Part shown: positions 33,724 through 42,808 of the stretch, piece after piece
How the letters are laid out: the number at the start of each line of letters is the position of its first letter
Numbering within the stretch: the stretch's first letter is position 1
Assembly: GCA_029559035.1 (NCBI GenBank)
Contig: JAKQCT010000032.1
Span: 53,368 to 117,367, forward strand
Length of the DNA: 64,000 nucleotides
Source: Acidobacteriota bacterium
Lineage (GTDB): Bacteria; Acidobacteriota; UBA4820
Reading direction: 5' to 3'
Notes under the pieces: generated by a model
The model's input: only the letters and a program-made list of their open reading frames with translations
What the model was told of the DNA's origin: nothing
Database searches by the model: none
Translations under genes and position numbers: made by a program

Positions 33724-35178
33724 TCAGCTAAAGTAATTTATCTTCGGGTTCCTCGCCGCGCCGACCTCGTCGAGCCTCCGTCTGTATGTGTTGTGCGGCG
33801 CTTCCTTCAAGAGTTCGGGCGAAGTCTTCGCTTCTTCCACGACCTTCTTCACCGTTTCGATGAAGCGGTCCAGCTCCTCCTTGGGCTCGGTCTCGGTGGG
33901 CTCGATCATGATCGCGCCGTGGACGATCAGCGGGAAATAGACCGTCGGGGGGTGGAAGCCGAAGTCGATCAGCCTCTTCGCGATGTCCATGGTGGTGATG
34001 CCGTTGGGCATGTCCTTGTCGGAGAAGATCACCTCGTGGAGCGTCTTTCCCTTGTAAGGCAGGTCGAGCACGGGCTCGAGCTTCTTCCTGATGTAGTTGG
34101 CGTTCAGCACGGCCCTTTCGGTGGAGAGCTTCAGCCCCTCCTCGCCGAGCGTCTCGATGTAGGCGAGCGCCCTGACGCAGACGAGGAAGTTGCCGAAGAA
34201 GGCGTGGATCTTGCCGATGCTCTTCGGCCTGTCGCAGTCCCACCTGAACGCTCCGCTTTCCTTTACCAGCACGGGCTTCGGAAGGAACGGGACGAGGTGC
34301 TTCTTGCAGACGACGGGTCCCGATCCGGGGCCGCCTCCGCCGTGCGGGGTCGAGAATGTCTTGTGCAGGTTGATGTGCATGACGTCCGCGCCCCAGTCGC
34401 CCGGGCGCGTCTTCATCATCATCGCGTTGAGGTTGGCGCCGTCGATGTAGACCTGTCCGCCTTTCTCGTGGACGATCTCGCAGATCTGCCTGATGTTCTT
34501 CTCGAAGATGCCGAGGGTGTTCGGGACGGTCAGCATGATCGCCGCGACGTCCTCTTTCATCCTGGCTTTCAGTGCCTCGATGTCGACACAGCCGTCGGGG
34601 TTGCTCTTGATCTCTTCGCAGGTATATCCGGCGAAGTGCGCGCTGGCGGGGTTGGTGCCGTGCGCCGAGTCGGGGATGAGAACGACCGAGCGCCTGTCTC
34701 CCTTGTCCTGGAGGAAGGCGCGGATAAGCTGCATCCCGGTGAACTCGCCGTGCGCTCCCGCCGCGGGCTGGAGTGTGACGCCGTCCATCCCCGCGATCTT
34801 CTTAAGCGATTCTCCCAGCTCGTAGAGCACTTCGAGGGCGCCCTGGACGCTTTTCTCGTCCTGCAGGGGGTGCAGGAAGGCGAGCCCCTCGAGGCGCGCC
34901 ACGCATTCATTGATCTTCGGGTTGTACTTCATCGTGCAGGAGCCCAGCGGGTAGAGGCCGTAATCCACCGCGTAGTTGTAGGTGGAGAGGCGGGTGAAGT
35001 GCCTGACCACGTCCACTTCGCTCACCTCGGGAAGCCCGCGGATGGGCTCTTCGCGGACGAGGCCCTTGAGGACCTCCGTGGCTTTCACTTCCGGGACGTC
35101 GTTCTTTGGAAGCGAGTAACCTTCCCTGCCGGGGTTGTCGAGCTCGAATATGAGCTTCTCTTCGATGAACAGGCTCAT
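33724..35178 (-). CDS. gcvPB: Glycine dehydrogenase (decarboxylating) subunit 2
   Basis: 484 residues; start at 35178 with GGGAGGTG upstream. PLP-dependent P-protein subunit of the glycine cleavage system; it carries the PLP lysine in NLHKTFSTPHGGGGPG. It forms an active heterodimer with GcvPA and decarboxylates glycine, passing the aminomethyl group to lipoyl-GcvH. Overlaps the gcvPA stop by 4 bp. The split P-protein form is typical of Gram-positives, Thermotoga and several deep lineages. Confidence 0.96.
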   Translation of the reverse strand: MSLFIEEKLIFELDNPGREGYSLPKNDVPEVKATEVLKGLVREEPIRGLPEVSEVDVVRHFTRLSTYNYAVDYGLYPLGSCTMKYNPKINECVARLEGLAFLHPLQDEKSVQGALEVLYELGESLKKIAGMDGVTLQPAAGAHGEFTGMQLIRAFLQDKGDRRSVVLIPDSAHGTNPASAHFAGYTCEEIKSNPDGCVDIEALKARMKEDVAAIMLTVPNTLGIFEKNIRQICEIVHEKGGQVYIDGANLNAMMMKTRPGDWGADVMHINLHKTFSTPHGGGGPGSGPVVCKKHLVPFLPKPVLVKESGAFRWDCDRPKSIGKIHAFFGNFLVCVRALAYIETLGEEGLKLSTERAVLNANYIRKKLEPVLDLPYKGKTLHEVIFSDKDMPNGITTMDIAKRLIDFGFHPPTVYFPLIVHGAIMIEPTETEPKEELDRFIETVKKVVEEAKTSPELLKEAPHNTYRRRLDEVGAARNPKINYFS

Positions 35179-36521
35179 TTCACACCTCCCAGCAGCTTGA
35201 CCAGCTTGTCGATGTCTTCCTTCCTCGTCAGTTCGGTGACCGCGAGGAGGCATCCGTTCGCGAGGCCGTCATAGAACTTCTTCACCGAAAGACCTCCTTC
35301 GATGCCTTCGGAGAGAAGCTTCTCCGCCGCCTTTTCCGGCGCGAAGGGAAGCTCGACGAGGATTTCGTTGAAGGTCGGGCCGTCGAAGACCATCTTGAAC
35401 CCGGCATCCTTCAGGGTCTTCTTGAGGTATTCGCACTTGGCGAGGTTCTGCTCGGCCAGTTTTCTTAGGCCGACCCTGCCCATCAGCGAGAGGTAGATGG
35501 TCGCCGCCAGCATGCAGAGCCCCTCGTTGGAGCAGATGTTGGATGTGGCCTTCTCCCTGCGGATGTGCTGTTCCCTCGTGGTGAGGGTGAGGACGAAGCT
35601 TCTCCTGCCCTCCTTGTCGACCGTCTGCCCGGCGATCCTTCCGGGGATCTGTCTCGCGTATTCCTTCTTCGTCGTGATGAAGCCCAGCGCGGGGCCGCCG
35701 TACCCGATCGGGTTGCCGAACGACCTCGCCTCTCCGGCGACGATGTCGGCGCCGAGCCTGCCCGGCGGTGTGAGGAGCGCGAGAGAAAGGGCTTCGGCCA
35801 CCATCGTCACGAGCAGGGGCCTGTTCTCCGCGGGCAAAGCTTCCTTTATCGCCGCAATGTCCTCGACGACGCCGAAGAAGTTGGGGCTTCCGGCCACGAC
35901 CGCGCATGTGTTCCCGTCGACATGCTTTTTCATCGCGTCGAGGTCCAGCCTTCCGTCCCTGGTCCAGCCGATCTCGACGATTTCGAACTCGAGGTACCTA
36001 GTGTAGGTCCTCAGCGTCTCCTTGTAGAAGGGGTTCAGGGAGGCGGCGACGAGCACCTTCTTTCCCTTCTTTATCCTGTGGGCCATGAGGACAGCCTCGG
36101 GCGTCGAGGAGGCGCCGTCGTAGAGGCTGGCGTTCGCCGCGTCCATGCCAGTCAGTTCGGCCATCATCGACTGGTACTCGAAGATCGCCTGGAGCGTCCC
36201 CTGCGCCATTTCAGGCTGGTACGGAGTGTACGCGGTGTAGAACTCGCTCCTCAGGAGCATCTGGTCTATCGCGACGGGGACGTAATGGTTGTAGGCGCCC
36301 GCGCCGAGGAAGGAAGGCACGCAGAGGAGCGACCTGTTTTTAAGAGCCCTCTTGTAATAAAGGTCGAGAAGCTCCTGCTCCGAAAGCCCCTTGTTCAGGC
36401 CCGCGCGGCCCTCGATGGCGATCTCGCAGGGAACGGAAGAGAAGAGCTCTTCCATGCCTCCGCAGCCGATCTCCTTGAGCATCGCGGCGACCTCGCCGCC
36501 GCTCTGTGGAAGATAACGCAT
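35175..36521 (-). CDS. gcvPA: Glycine dehydrogenase (decarboxylating) subunit 1
   Basis: 448 residues; start at 36521 with AGGAGG upstream. N-terminal half of the P-protein as a separate polypeptide: MRYLPQSGGEVAAML, FLGAGAYNHYVP and YTPYQPEMAQGTLQ are typical. It lacks the PLP lysine, which is in GcvPB. Lies between gcvH (13 bp) and gcvPB (4-bp overlap) in one operon. Confidence 0.96.
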   Translation of the reverse strand: MRYLPQSGGEVAAMLKEIGCGGMEELFSSVPCEIAIEGRAGLNKGLSEQELLDLYYKRALKNRSLLCVPSFLGAGAYNHYVPVAIDQMLLRSEFYTAYTPYQPEMAQGTLQAIFEYQSMMAELTGMDAANASLYDGASSTPEAVLMAHRIKKGKKVLVAASLNPFYKETLRTYTRYLEFEIVEIGWTRDGRLDLDAMKKHVDGNTCAVVAGSPNFFGVVEDIAAIKEALPAENRPLLVTMVAEALSLALLTPPGRLGADIVAGEARSFGNPIGYGGPALGFITTKKEYARQIPGRIAGQTVDKEGRRSFVLTLTTREQHIRREKATSNICSNEGLCMLAATIYLSLMGRVGLRKLAEQNLAKCEYLKKTLKDAGFKMVFDGPTFNEILVELPFAPEKAAEKLLSEGIEGGLSVKKFYDGLANGCLLAVTELTRKEDIDKLVKLLGGVK

Positions 36522-36534
36522 CTGAAGCCTCCTG

Positions 36535-36909
36535 TCAGTGGGCGTGCTCCGCCACGTATTTCTGGTAGGCGGCATCGTCCATCAGCGCGTCCAGCTCTGC
36601 GGGGTTCGAGATCTCGATCCTGATGATCCAGCCTTTCCCCGTCGGGTCTTCGTTGACGAACTGCGGGGAGTTGGCGAGGTCCCCGTTCACTTCGACGACC
36701 TTGCCGGAAGCGGGGCAGTTGAGCTCGGAGACGGCCTTGACGCTCTCGACCGTTCCCATCTGCGTGCCTGCCTTCACCTGGTCGCCGACGACCGGAGCCT
36801 CGACGAAGACGATGTCGCCCAGTTCCTTCTGCGCGAAATCGCTTATCCCTATAGTTCCCTTGCTGCCTTCGACATTGATCCATTCGTGGGTCTTGGTGTA
36901 CTTGATCAT
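36535..36909 (-). CDS. gcvH: Glycine cleavage system H protein
   Basis: 124 residues. Lipoyl carrier shuttling the aminomethyl group between P and T proteins. The lipoylated Lys is in VESVKAVSE; start YTKTHEWI is typical. GAGGAG is before the ATG. The L protein and lipoate-attachment enzymes are not in the window. Confidence 0.96.
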   Translation of the reverse strand: MIKYTKTHEWINVEGSKGTIGISDFAQKELGDIVFVEAPVVGDQVKAGTQMGTVESVKAVSELNCPASGKVVEVNGDLANSPQFVNEDPTGKGWIIRIEISNPAELDALMDDAAYQKYVAEHAH

Positions 36910-36925
36910 CTGCTCCTCCTATCTC

Positions 36926-38032
36926 CTATTTCTTCGGTCTCTTGTAGAAAGGCTTCGGGACGACCTTCGCCTTAACCATCTTGCCTCTGATATCGACATG
37001 GAATTCCTTCCCGGCCTCGCACAGCCCGATCGGCAGGTACGCCATGCCGAGCGCCTTCTTGACGAACGGCGCCATGGTCCCGCTGGTCACGTGGCCGACC
37101 TTCGCGCCCTCGTGGAAGCACGCCATCTCGTGCCTCGGGATGCCCGCTTCGAGAAGCTCGAACGCGACCAGCTTCTTCGAAACGCCCTTCGCCTTCTGCT
37201 CGAGGAGGATCGCCTTGCCGTTGAAATCGTCAGGCTTGTCCAGCTTCGTGATCCAGCCGAGATCGGCCTCGAGAGTGGTCGTCGTGTCGTCGATGTCGTT
37301 GCCGTACAAAGTCATGCACGCTTCGAGCCTGAGGGTGTCCCTCGCGCCCAGCCCGGCGGGCTTCAAACCCATCGGCGTCCCCTTTTCGAGAAGGGCGTTC
37401 CAGAGCTCGGGGGCCTTCGCGGGCGAGAGGTACACTTCGAAGCCGTCTTCTCCGGTGTATCCCGTCCTTGCGATGAGGCATTTTTCGCCGAGCACTTCCC
37501 CGTAGGTGAACCAATAATACTTGAGGGCCGCGATGTCCGCGCCCTTGACGAATTGCGGCATGATCTCTACGGAGAGCGGCCCCTGGATGGCGATCTGGGC
37601 TATCTCGTCGCTCTTGTTTACGACGTTCACTTCCATCCCTTCCGCGTTCTTCTTGATGAACGCGAAATCCTTGTCCACGTTTGAGGCGTTGACGACGAGC
37701 AGGTAGAAATTGTCCTCGATCTTGTGGACAAGCATGTCGTCCACGAAGGTGCCCTTCTCGGTCAGGAGACCGGCGTAATGGATCTGGCCGTAGGCGAGTT
37801 TCGTCGCGTCGTTCGAGGAGACCTTCTGCACGAGCTTCAGGGCGTCCTTGCCCTTGACCCAGATCTCGCCCATGTGGCTGACGTCGAAAAGCCCCGCCTT
37901 GGTCCTGACGGTGATGTGCTCGTCGATGAGCCCGCTGTACTGGACGGGCATTTCCCAACCCGCGAAGGGTACGATCTTCCCTCCGCACTTCCTGTGTTCT
38001 TCGAAAAGCGGCGTTCTTTTTAAAGTTTCCAT
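36926..38032 (-). CDS. gcvT: Aminomethyltransferase (glycine cleavage T protein)
   Basis: 368 residues, usual length. THF-dependent release of ammonia and formation of 5,10-methylene-THF. Motifs: MPVQYSGLIDEHITVR, GLFDVSHMGEIWVKG, ARTGYTGEDGFEVYL and ARDTLRLEACMTLYGND. First gene of gcvT-H-PA-PB; RBS AAGGGGG upstream. A sigma70-like promoter is at 38092-38120. The leader is about 50 nt, too short for a glycine riboswitch. Confidence 0.96.
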   Translation of the reverse strand: METLKRTPLFEEHRKCGGKIVPFAGWEMPVQYSGLIDEHITVRTKAGLFDVSHMGEIWVKGKDALKLVQKVSSNDATKLAYGQIHYAGLLTEKGTFVDDMLVHKIEDNFYLLVVNASNVDKDFAFIKKNAEGMEVNVVNKSDEIAQIAIQGPLSVEIMPQFVKGADIAALKYYWFTYGEVLGEKCLIARTGYTGEDGFEVYLSPAKAPELWNALLEKGTPMGLKPAGLGARDTLRLEACMTLYGNDIDDTTTTLEADLGWITKLDKPDDFNGKAILLEQKAKGVSKKLVAFELLEAGIPRHEMACFHEGAKVGHVTSGTMAPFVKKALGMAYLPIGLCEAGKEFHVDIRGKMVKAKVVPKPFYKRPKK

Positions 38033-38091
38033 GTAACCCCCTTGTTTTCAAAGCTTACCTCGAAGGGTGGCCCTCCGCGGTTTTAGCGATT

Positions 38092-38120
38092 ATATTAAGA
38101 CATTAAGAAAAAAAGGTCAA
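38092..38120 (-). promoter_or_regulatory. Candidate promoter of the gcv operon
   Basis: Minus strand TTGACC (38120-38115), 17 bp, TAATAT (38097-38092). TATAAT is also present slightly downstream (38094-38089), at a poorer spacing of 20 bp. Confidence 0.5.
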
Positions 38121-38194
38121 CTTGCTCCAATGAAAAGGATAATTTCTCTTTTTCCATTCCCTAAAGCACTTAAAAGGAGTAGAATGGCATTTCA

Positions 38195-38956
38195 ATGAAG
38201 ATACCATTCGGTGACATGAAAGAAAGATTCCACAATCTCAAGGGAACAAGGTGGGGAAGATTTGTATTGGTTGTACTTCTTTTGGGTGGATTCATTGCTC
38301 CGTTGTTATTTACAATTACTGTGTGGACGTTATCCATCTTCTTTTCAGTAATTTCTCTTCATTCTTTGCATGACATCGGATTCTTGTTGTTCTGGGAAGT
38401 TATTCCAAAAATTTTTATCTTTGCAATATTTATATCAACTTGCTTTTGGCTCTATGGAGAATTATTGATTAGTTTTTACTCGAAACCGTTGGATGAAATT
38501 AAGGAAAAAATTAGGAATCTGGAAAAAAAGAATAAGAAATTGCATGTACTTTTACCACTCCTTTCGGGAATACTTTTACCAATAGTGTTAATATCGGGCA
38601 TATTTATCGGCACTAGATTATCGAGAAGTCTTGAAGAAGGGGTAGTAATACCGGCTGCGGCATATCAGCTTGATCTATATTCACAAATGGAATATGAGCA
38701 TTCAAACTACCCAACCGCAGCCAGAACCCAGAAGAAGCTGATTTCTTTTATCGATTCTCATCGCGACTATTTCTGGAATCCCGACGCATCCAAAGGTCGT
38801 GCTCTCGCTCGTCTTTCTATTTTAAACAAGAAAATGGGGAAGCCCGACAAATCGGAATCCTATATGAAAGAAGCCCAGGAATGCCTTAAAAAAGGCGGAT
38901 GGGATGACGTTTCGGCTGAAAAGATCGAGAAATGGGTCGAAAAATCCTGGCAGTAG
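38195..38956 (+). CDS. Hypothetical membrane protein, AT-rich
   Basis: 253 residues. Three hydrophobic regions (about 22-55, 61-95, 116-142), then a soluble C-terminus with a TPR-like stretch (ARLSILNKKMGKPDKSESYMKEAQECL). Not recognised. Base composition is much more AT-rich than the neighbours in the first 600 bp, suggesting transfer. The SD AAAGGAG is better placed for a four-codon frame (ATG 38184, MAFQ) whose stop overlaps this ATG, so translation may be coupled to that minigene. Followed by a terminator at 39039. Confidence 0.6.
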   Translation: MKIPFGDMKERFHNLKGTRWGRFVLVVLLLGGFIAPLLFTITVWTLSIFFSVISLHSLHDIGFLLFWEVIPKIFIFAIFISTCFWLYGELLISFYSKPLDEIKEKIRNLEKKNKKLHVLLPLLSGILLPIVLISGIFIGTRLSRSLEEGVVIPAAAYQLDLYSQMEYEHSNYPTAARTQKKLISFIDSHRDYFWNPDASKGRALARLSILNKKMGKPDKSESYMKEAQECLKKGGWDDVSAEKIEKWVEKSWQ

Positions 38957-39038
38957 ATATCCTGACTTGTCCCCAGCCAAGTACACCTCTTCCAATAATC
39001 GGTTAAATGTTGTAAAATAAGGCTCTTTGAGATGTGCC

Positions 39039-39063
39039 CGCGGCATCGGCCGCGCCTTTTTTT
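39039..39063 (+). terminator. Intrinsic terminator just before plsC
   Basis: 6-bp GC stem CGCGGC/GCCGCG with ATCG loop, followed by CC and seven T. It ends the 38195-38956 gene, or lies in the leader of the plsC operon if the TTGTAAAAT box at 39010-39018 is a promoter. Confidence 0.6.
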
Positions 39064-39729
39064 GTGCCGGAGCTGAGATTGAAAAGATTCATACTTTACA
39101 GTTTTTACCTCTTCGCCAAGGGATTTGTCGGCTCCATATTCTTCCTCTACTTCAGGGTCAAGGCGCACGACAAGAGAAGGGTCCCCGAAAAGGGGCGTCT
39201 CATCGTCGCGGCGAACCATTCCTCATATCTCGACCCGATGCTTCTGGGCTCTTTCTTCCCAAGAAGGATCCACTACATTATGACGGCCGTCCATTACCAG
39301 AAGTGGTTCCTCTACCCCTTCTGCTACCTTCTCGACACGATCCCCATCGGGCCGAACCTTCAGATCGCCGCGTACAAGAAGACGATGAAGTTCCTGCATA
39401 ACGAGGAGGTGATCGGCATTTTCCCCGAGGGCCAGCGGTCGCGCGAAGGATACCTGCTCGACACGCGCAAGGGGGTGGGAGTTTACGCCCTTAGGAGCAA
39501 GGCTCCCGTCCTTCCGGTCGCCATCGTCGGGGCGAGGGAAGCGCTTCCCCCCGGAAGGAAGTTCCCCAAGCCGGTGAAGGTGCACCTCTTCATCGGCGAG
39601 CCGATCCGTTTTCCCGAAGACACCGCTCCCGAAGCCGTCTCCGACAGGATCCGCGAAGAGATCGTCAAGCTGCTCGTCGACAACGGCCACGCCGATTACG
39701 TCTCCGGGGATGAAAGGACACTCCAGTGA
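39064..39729 (+). CDS. plsC: 1-acyl-sn-glycerol-3-phosphate acyltransferase-like
   Basis: About 221 residues. Membrane-associated LPLAT enzyme. HX4D motif is NHSSYLDP, and the second motif FPEGQRSREG binds the glycerol phosphate; VLPVAIVGA follows. Acylates lysophosphatidate or a related lysolipid in the inner membrane. The start is uncertain: GTG 39064 immediately follows the terminator T-run; TTG 39079 (MKRFILYSF) is an equally good alternative; GTG 39034 would place the hairpin inside the coding region. It overlaps cinA by 4 bp and heads the plsC-cinA-mqnA-mqnC operon. Confidence 0.82.
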   Translation: MPELRLKRFILYSFYLFAKGFVGSIFFLYFRVKAHDKRRVPEKGRLIVAANHSSYLDPMLLGSFFPRRIHYIMTAVHYQKWFLYPFCYLLDTIPIGPNLQIAAYKKTMKFLHNEEVIGIFPEGQRSREGYLLDTRKGVGVYALRSKAPVLPVAIVGAREALPPGRKFPKPVKVHLFIGEPIRFPEDTAPEAVSDRIREEIVKLLVDNGHADYVSGDERTLQ

Positions 39730-40952
39730 CATCCGCCTGCATCCTTCTCATAGGCTCGGAGCTTTTCAGGTTCGACAAGGAGGAGCTCAACGGCCGGTTC
39801 ATCCTGCCGCTCCTGGAAGAGCGCAACATCAAGATCAAGGGATACCAGATCGTCCCCGACAGCGAGGAGGCGATCGCCCGCGCGTTTTCCGCCGCGATGG
39901 CGGGCGCGGATATCGTCATCGCTTCGGGCGGCATCGGCCCGACGGGCGACGACCTCACCCGCGAAGGGCTGGCGAGAGCTCGGGGGACATCGCTCGAAAA
40001 GAAGGGACGATGGTTCTCGGAGATAAAAAGAAAGATCGAAGAGCGCGGCCGGGAGATACGCGACTTCGACGTGAAGATGGCGATGGTGCCGAGGGGATGC
40101 AAGATCATCCCCAACAAATTCGGCCTCGCCGGCGGCGTATACCTGAAGACGAAGAAAAAGATGGTCTTCTGCCTCCCCGGCGTCCCGAGGGAGTTCGAGC
40201 AGATGGCCCTCGACTTCGTCCTCGGGGAGATCGATTCGAGGTTCTCGGAGGAACGGCCCCACTCGATCAAAGTAACGCTGGCAGGCGTGAGGGAGAGCGA
40301 GGTGCAGGAGTTCCTCGCCCGCTTCGACAAGCAGGATTGGGTGAGCTACTCGATCCTGCCGCACTACGGCGTTTTGGACCTCTCGTTCCTGATCTACCAG
40401 AAGCTGTTCCTGGAGACCGTAAGCAAAGAAATATTCGAAGGACTGGAAGAGCGATTTGCCGGGAATATCGTCAGCCTCGAAGGAGAATCGCTTGTCGAGG
40501 TGCTGGCGAAAAGAATGAATGAAAAAAAGATGACGCTATCCGTCGCCGAATCGCTAACAGGCGGGAGCCTTTCCGGGAAGATCGTCTCCTTGCCGGGGGT
40601 GAGCTCGTTCTACAAGGGCGGGATCACCGCCTATTCGAACGAAGCCAAGAGCGACATCCTCGGTGTCCCGCGCGAGCTGATCGAGAAGTACGGCGCGGTG
40701 AGCGAAGAGGTCGCCCTGGCTATGGCGAGGGGCGCGAGAGCGAGGTTCCTCTCCTCCTGTGCGATCGCCACGACCGGCGTCGCCGGGCCCGACGGAGGGA
40801 GTGACGAGAAGCCTGTCGGCCTCTTCTTCGTGGCCGTCGCGGCTCCCGGGAAGGAAGAAGTCCACAGGTTCATCTTTCCCTTCGACAGAAGAGGCGTCAT
40901 GGAATTCGCCGCGCATTACGGGCTCTATCACCTTCTCAAGCTGTTAAAATAA
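39726..40952 (+). CDS. cinA: CinA-family protein (NMN deamidase / ADP-ribose pyrophosphatase)
   Basis: 408 residues. N-terminal MoaB-like COG1058 domain (GSELFRFD, ASGGIGPTGDDLTREGL, FCLPGVPREFEQM) and C-terminal PncC-type NMN amidohydrolase domain (SVAESLTGGSLSGKI, TTGVAGPDGGSDEKPVGLFFVAV). Full-length two-domain form, thought to act in NAD salvage and repair. GTG start overlaps the plsC stop; its TAA overlaps the mqnA ATG (TAATG). Confidence 0.93.
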   Translation: MTSACILLIGSELFRFDKEELNGRFILPLLEERNIKIKGYQIVPDSEEAIARAFSAAMAGADIVIASGGIGPTGDDLTREGLARARGTSLEKKGRWFSEIKRKIEERGREIRDFDVKMAMVPRGCKIIPNKFGLAGGVYLKTKKKMVFCLPGVPREFEQMALDFVLGEIDSRFSEERPHSIKVTLAGVRESEVQEFLARFDKQDWVSYSILPHYGVLDLSFLIYQKLFLETVSKEIFEGLEERFAGNIVSLEGESLVEVLAKRMNEKKMTLSVAESLTGGSLSGKIVSLPGVSSFYKGGITAYSNEAKSDILGVPRELIEKYGAVSEEVALAMARGARARFLSSCAIATTGVAGPDGGSDEKPVGLFFVAVAAPGKEEVHRFIFPFDRRGVMEFAAHYGLYHLLKLLK

Positions 40953-41701
40953 TGAAGATCAGGGTCGCCGCGATATCGTTCATAAACGACACGCCTCTGT
41001 GGTGGGGCATGAAAGACGACCCCAACGTCGATCTTCGCCTGATGGTCCCCTCCGAGACCGCAGGATGCCTTCTCGACGGAAGCGCCGACATCGCCGTCGT
41101 TCCCACGTTCATGGCCGTCACGAACGATCTTTTAACAGCCGCTCCCATCGGAGTCCTATCGAAGGGGGATGTCCGTTCCATCCTTTTGTTTTATCCCCGA
41201 GGCACTGACAACATCCGAAAAATATTTCTCGATCCCGCGAGCAGGACCTCGCAGGCGATGACCCGTCATCTTTTCTCGAACAGGAACATCGCTTTCGAAA
41301 CCGGAAGAAAAGACCTGAAATCTCTCGCCCCGGACGAAGCCCAGCTTCTCATCGGCGACGACGCCCTCAAGCTTTACGATCATCCCATGCCGAAGCTGGA
41401 CATCGCCACGATGTGGAAAGTGAAGACCGGCCACTGCTGCGTTTTCGCGCTGTGGGCGAAAAAGAAGGAAAAGCTGGACTTCGACGAGGCGGATTTCCTG
41501 GAGAGCTCTCTGAGCAGATGCCTCGATAAATTCGACGAGATAATAAAGTGGGCCGGATCAAAGACCGGGCTTAAAGAACCGACTCTCAGGCACTACTTCG
41601 AAAAAAGCCTTTTCTACAGGTTCGGTGAAGAGGGAGGGCCCGCGCTCGATTTCTGCCGGGAGGTATTCCCGTCTCTGCCTGAATTGAAAATTGATAATTG
41701 A
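40952..41701 (+). CDS. mqnA: Chorismate dehydratase (futalosine pathway)
   Basis: 249 residues. MqnA-family periplasmic-binding-protein fold that dehydrates chorismate to 3-enolpyruvylbenzoate, the first futalosine-pathway step. Typical N-terminus RVAAISFINDTPLWWG and the SADIAVVPTF motif; GDDALKL follows. It is followed by mqnC with a 15-bp gap. The last codons (PELKIDN) and the stop lie in a TTGAAAATTGATAATTGAT run that matches the dispersed repeat family of this genome, so the tail may have been altered by it. Confidence 0.9.
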   Translation: MKIRVAAISFINDTPLWWGMKDDPNVDLRLMVPSETAGCLLDGSADIAVVPTFMAVTNDLLTAAPIGVLSKGDVRSILLFYPRGTDNIRKIFLDPASRTSQAMTRHLFSNRNIAFETGRKDLKSLAPDEAQLLIGDDALKLYDHPMPKLDIATMWKVKTGHCCVFALWAKKKEKLDFDEADFLESSLSRCLDKFDEIIKWAGSKTGLKEPTLRHYFEKSLFYRFGEEGGPALDFCREVFPSLPELKIDN

Positions 41702-41716
41702 TAATCTGAGGAATGC

Positions 41717-42784
41717 ATGGGATCTGACCTTCAACAAGTATTCAGCGATATCGCGAAAGGGAAGAGGATCGACAAGGCTGCGGCGTTGAGCCTGCTCCTG
41801 AACGCGTCCCCCGTCGAACTGGGATTCCTCGCGCAGGAAAGACGGTTCTTCCACCACCCCGAGCCGGCAGTCACCTACATCATCGACAGGAACATTAATT
41901 ACACGAACATCTGCGAGACGCTCTGCGCCTTCTGCGCATTTTCCCGCGCGGAGAGCGAGGAGGGCGCCTACTCTCTTTCGATCGAAGACCTTCTCCAAAA
42001 GGTGAAGGAGACCGTCGAGCTCGGCGGAACTGGCATCCTCCTTCAGGGCGGCCACAATCCTAAGCTTCCTTTCAGCTATTACCTCGATATGCTCTCGGCG
42101 ATAAAAAGAGATTTCCCCGACATCCACATCCACGCTTTCTCTCCGCCCGAGATAGTCTTCTTCTCGAATAGCTTCGGGATGAGCGTGCCGGAAGTTCTCT
42201 CCAAGCTGAGGGAGGCCGGTCTTCAGAGCCTTCCCGGAGGAGGAGCGGAGATACTGACCGAGAAGAGCAGGAAGAGGATCGCGCCGAAGAAGGCGACGAC
42301 GGAAGAGTGGCTGGGCGTGATGGAAGAGGCGCACAGGCTGGGCATCCCCTCCACGGCAACTATGATGTTCGGGGCGGGCGAAGGCGACGACGAGATAGTC
42401 GAACATCTCGACAGGGTCCGGTCACTGCAAGACAGGACGGGCGGCTTCACCGCATTCATCCCATGGACCTACCAGCCCGGGGGGCGGGCGAAGCTGAAGG
42501 TGGAGAAAGCTTCATACACGAAGTATTTGAAGGTGCTGGCTCTCTCCCGCATATATCTCGACAATATCAAGAACATTCAGGCAAGCTGGCTGACGCAGGG
42601 GCTCGACATCGGCCAGGTTGCGCTCCATTTCGGCGCCAACGACCTAGGCTCGGTGATGATCGAGGAGAACGTCGTCCGCGCGGCCGGCTGCAGCCACAGA
42701 ACCAACGAAGCCGAACTGAGAGAGGTCATCGCCACGGCGGGATTCGCGCCGAAGAAAAGAAGGACGCTGTATGAGGGGGCTTGA
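41717..42784 (+). CDS. mqnC: Cyclic dehypoxanthine futalosine synthase (radical SAM)
   Basis: 355 residues. Radical SAM enzyme cyclising dehypoxanthine futalosine in menaquinone synthesis. The [4Fe-4S] motif is CETLCAFCAF (CxxxCxxC), preceded by NINYTNI; GGTGILLQGGHNPKL and FIPWTYQPGG are characteristic. mqnB, mqnD and mqnE are not in the window. The presence of mqnA/mqnC implies menaquinone-based respiration without the o-succinylbenzoate route. Confidence 0.95.
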   Translation: MGSDLQQVFSDIAKGKRIDKAAALSLLLNASPVELGFLAQERRFFHHPEPAVTYIIDRNINYTNICETLCAFCAFSRAESEEGAYSLSIEDLLQKVKETVELGGTGILLQGGHNPKLPFSYYLDMLSAIKRDFPDIHIHAFSPPEIVFFSNSFGMSVPEVLSKLREAGLQSLPGGGAEILTEKSRKRIAPKKATTEEWLGVMEEAHRLGIPSTATMMFGAGEGDDEIVEHLDRVRSLQDRTGGFTAFIPWTYQPGGRAKLKVEKASYTKYLKVLALSRIYLDNIKNIQASWLTQGLDIGQVALHFGANDLGSVMIEENVVRAAGCSHRTNEAELREVIATAGFAPKKRRTLYEGA

Positions 42785-42808
42785 TCTGAAGAAGCTTGTT
42801 TCATTGGC

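Noticed and set aside
33793..35274. 493-codon open frame opposite gcvPB
   Set aside because: Antisense shadow; the P-protein motifs are on the minus strand.
38033..38194. Glycine riboswitch before gcvT
   Set aside because: The likely leader is only about 50 nt and lacks the two-aptamer pattern.
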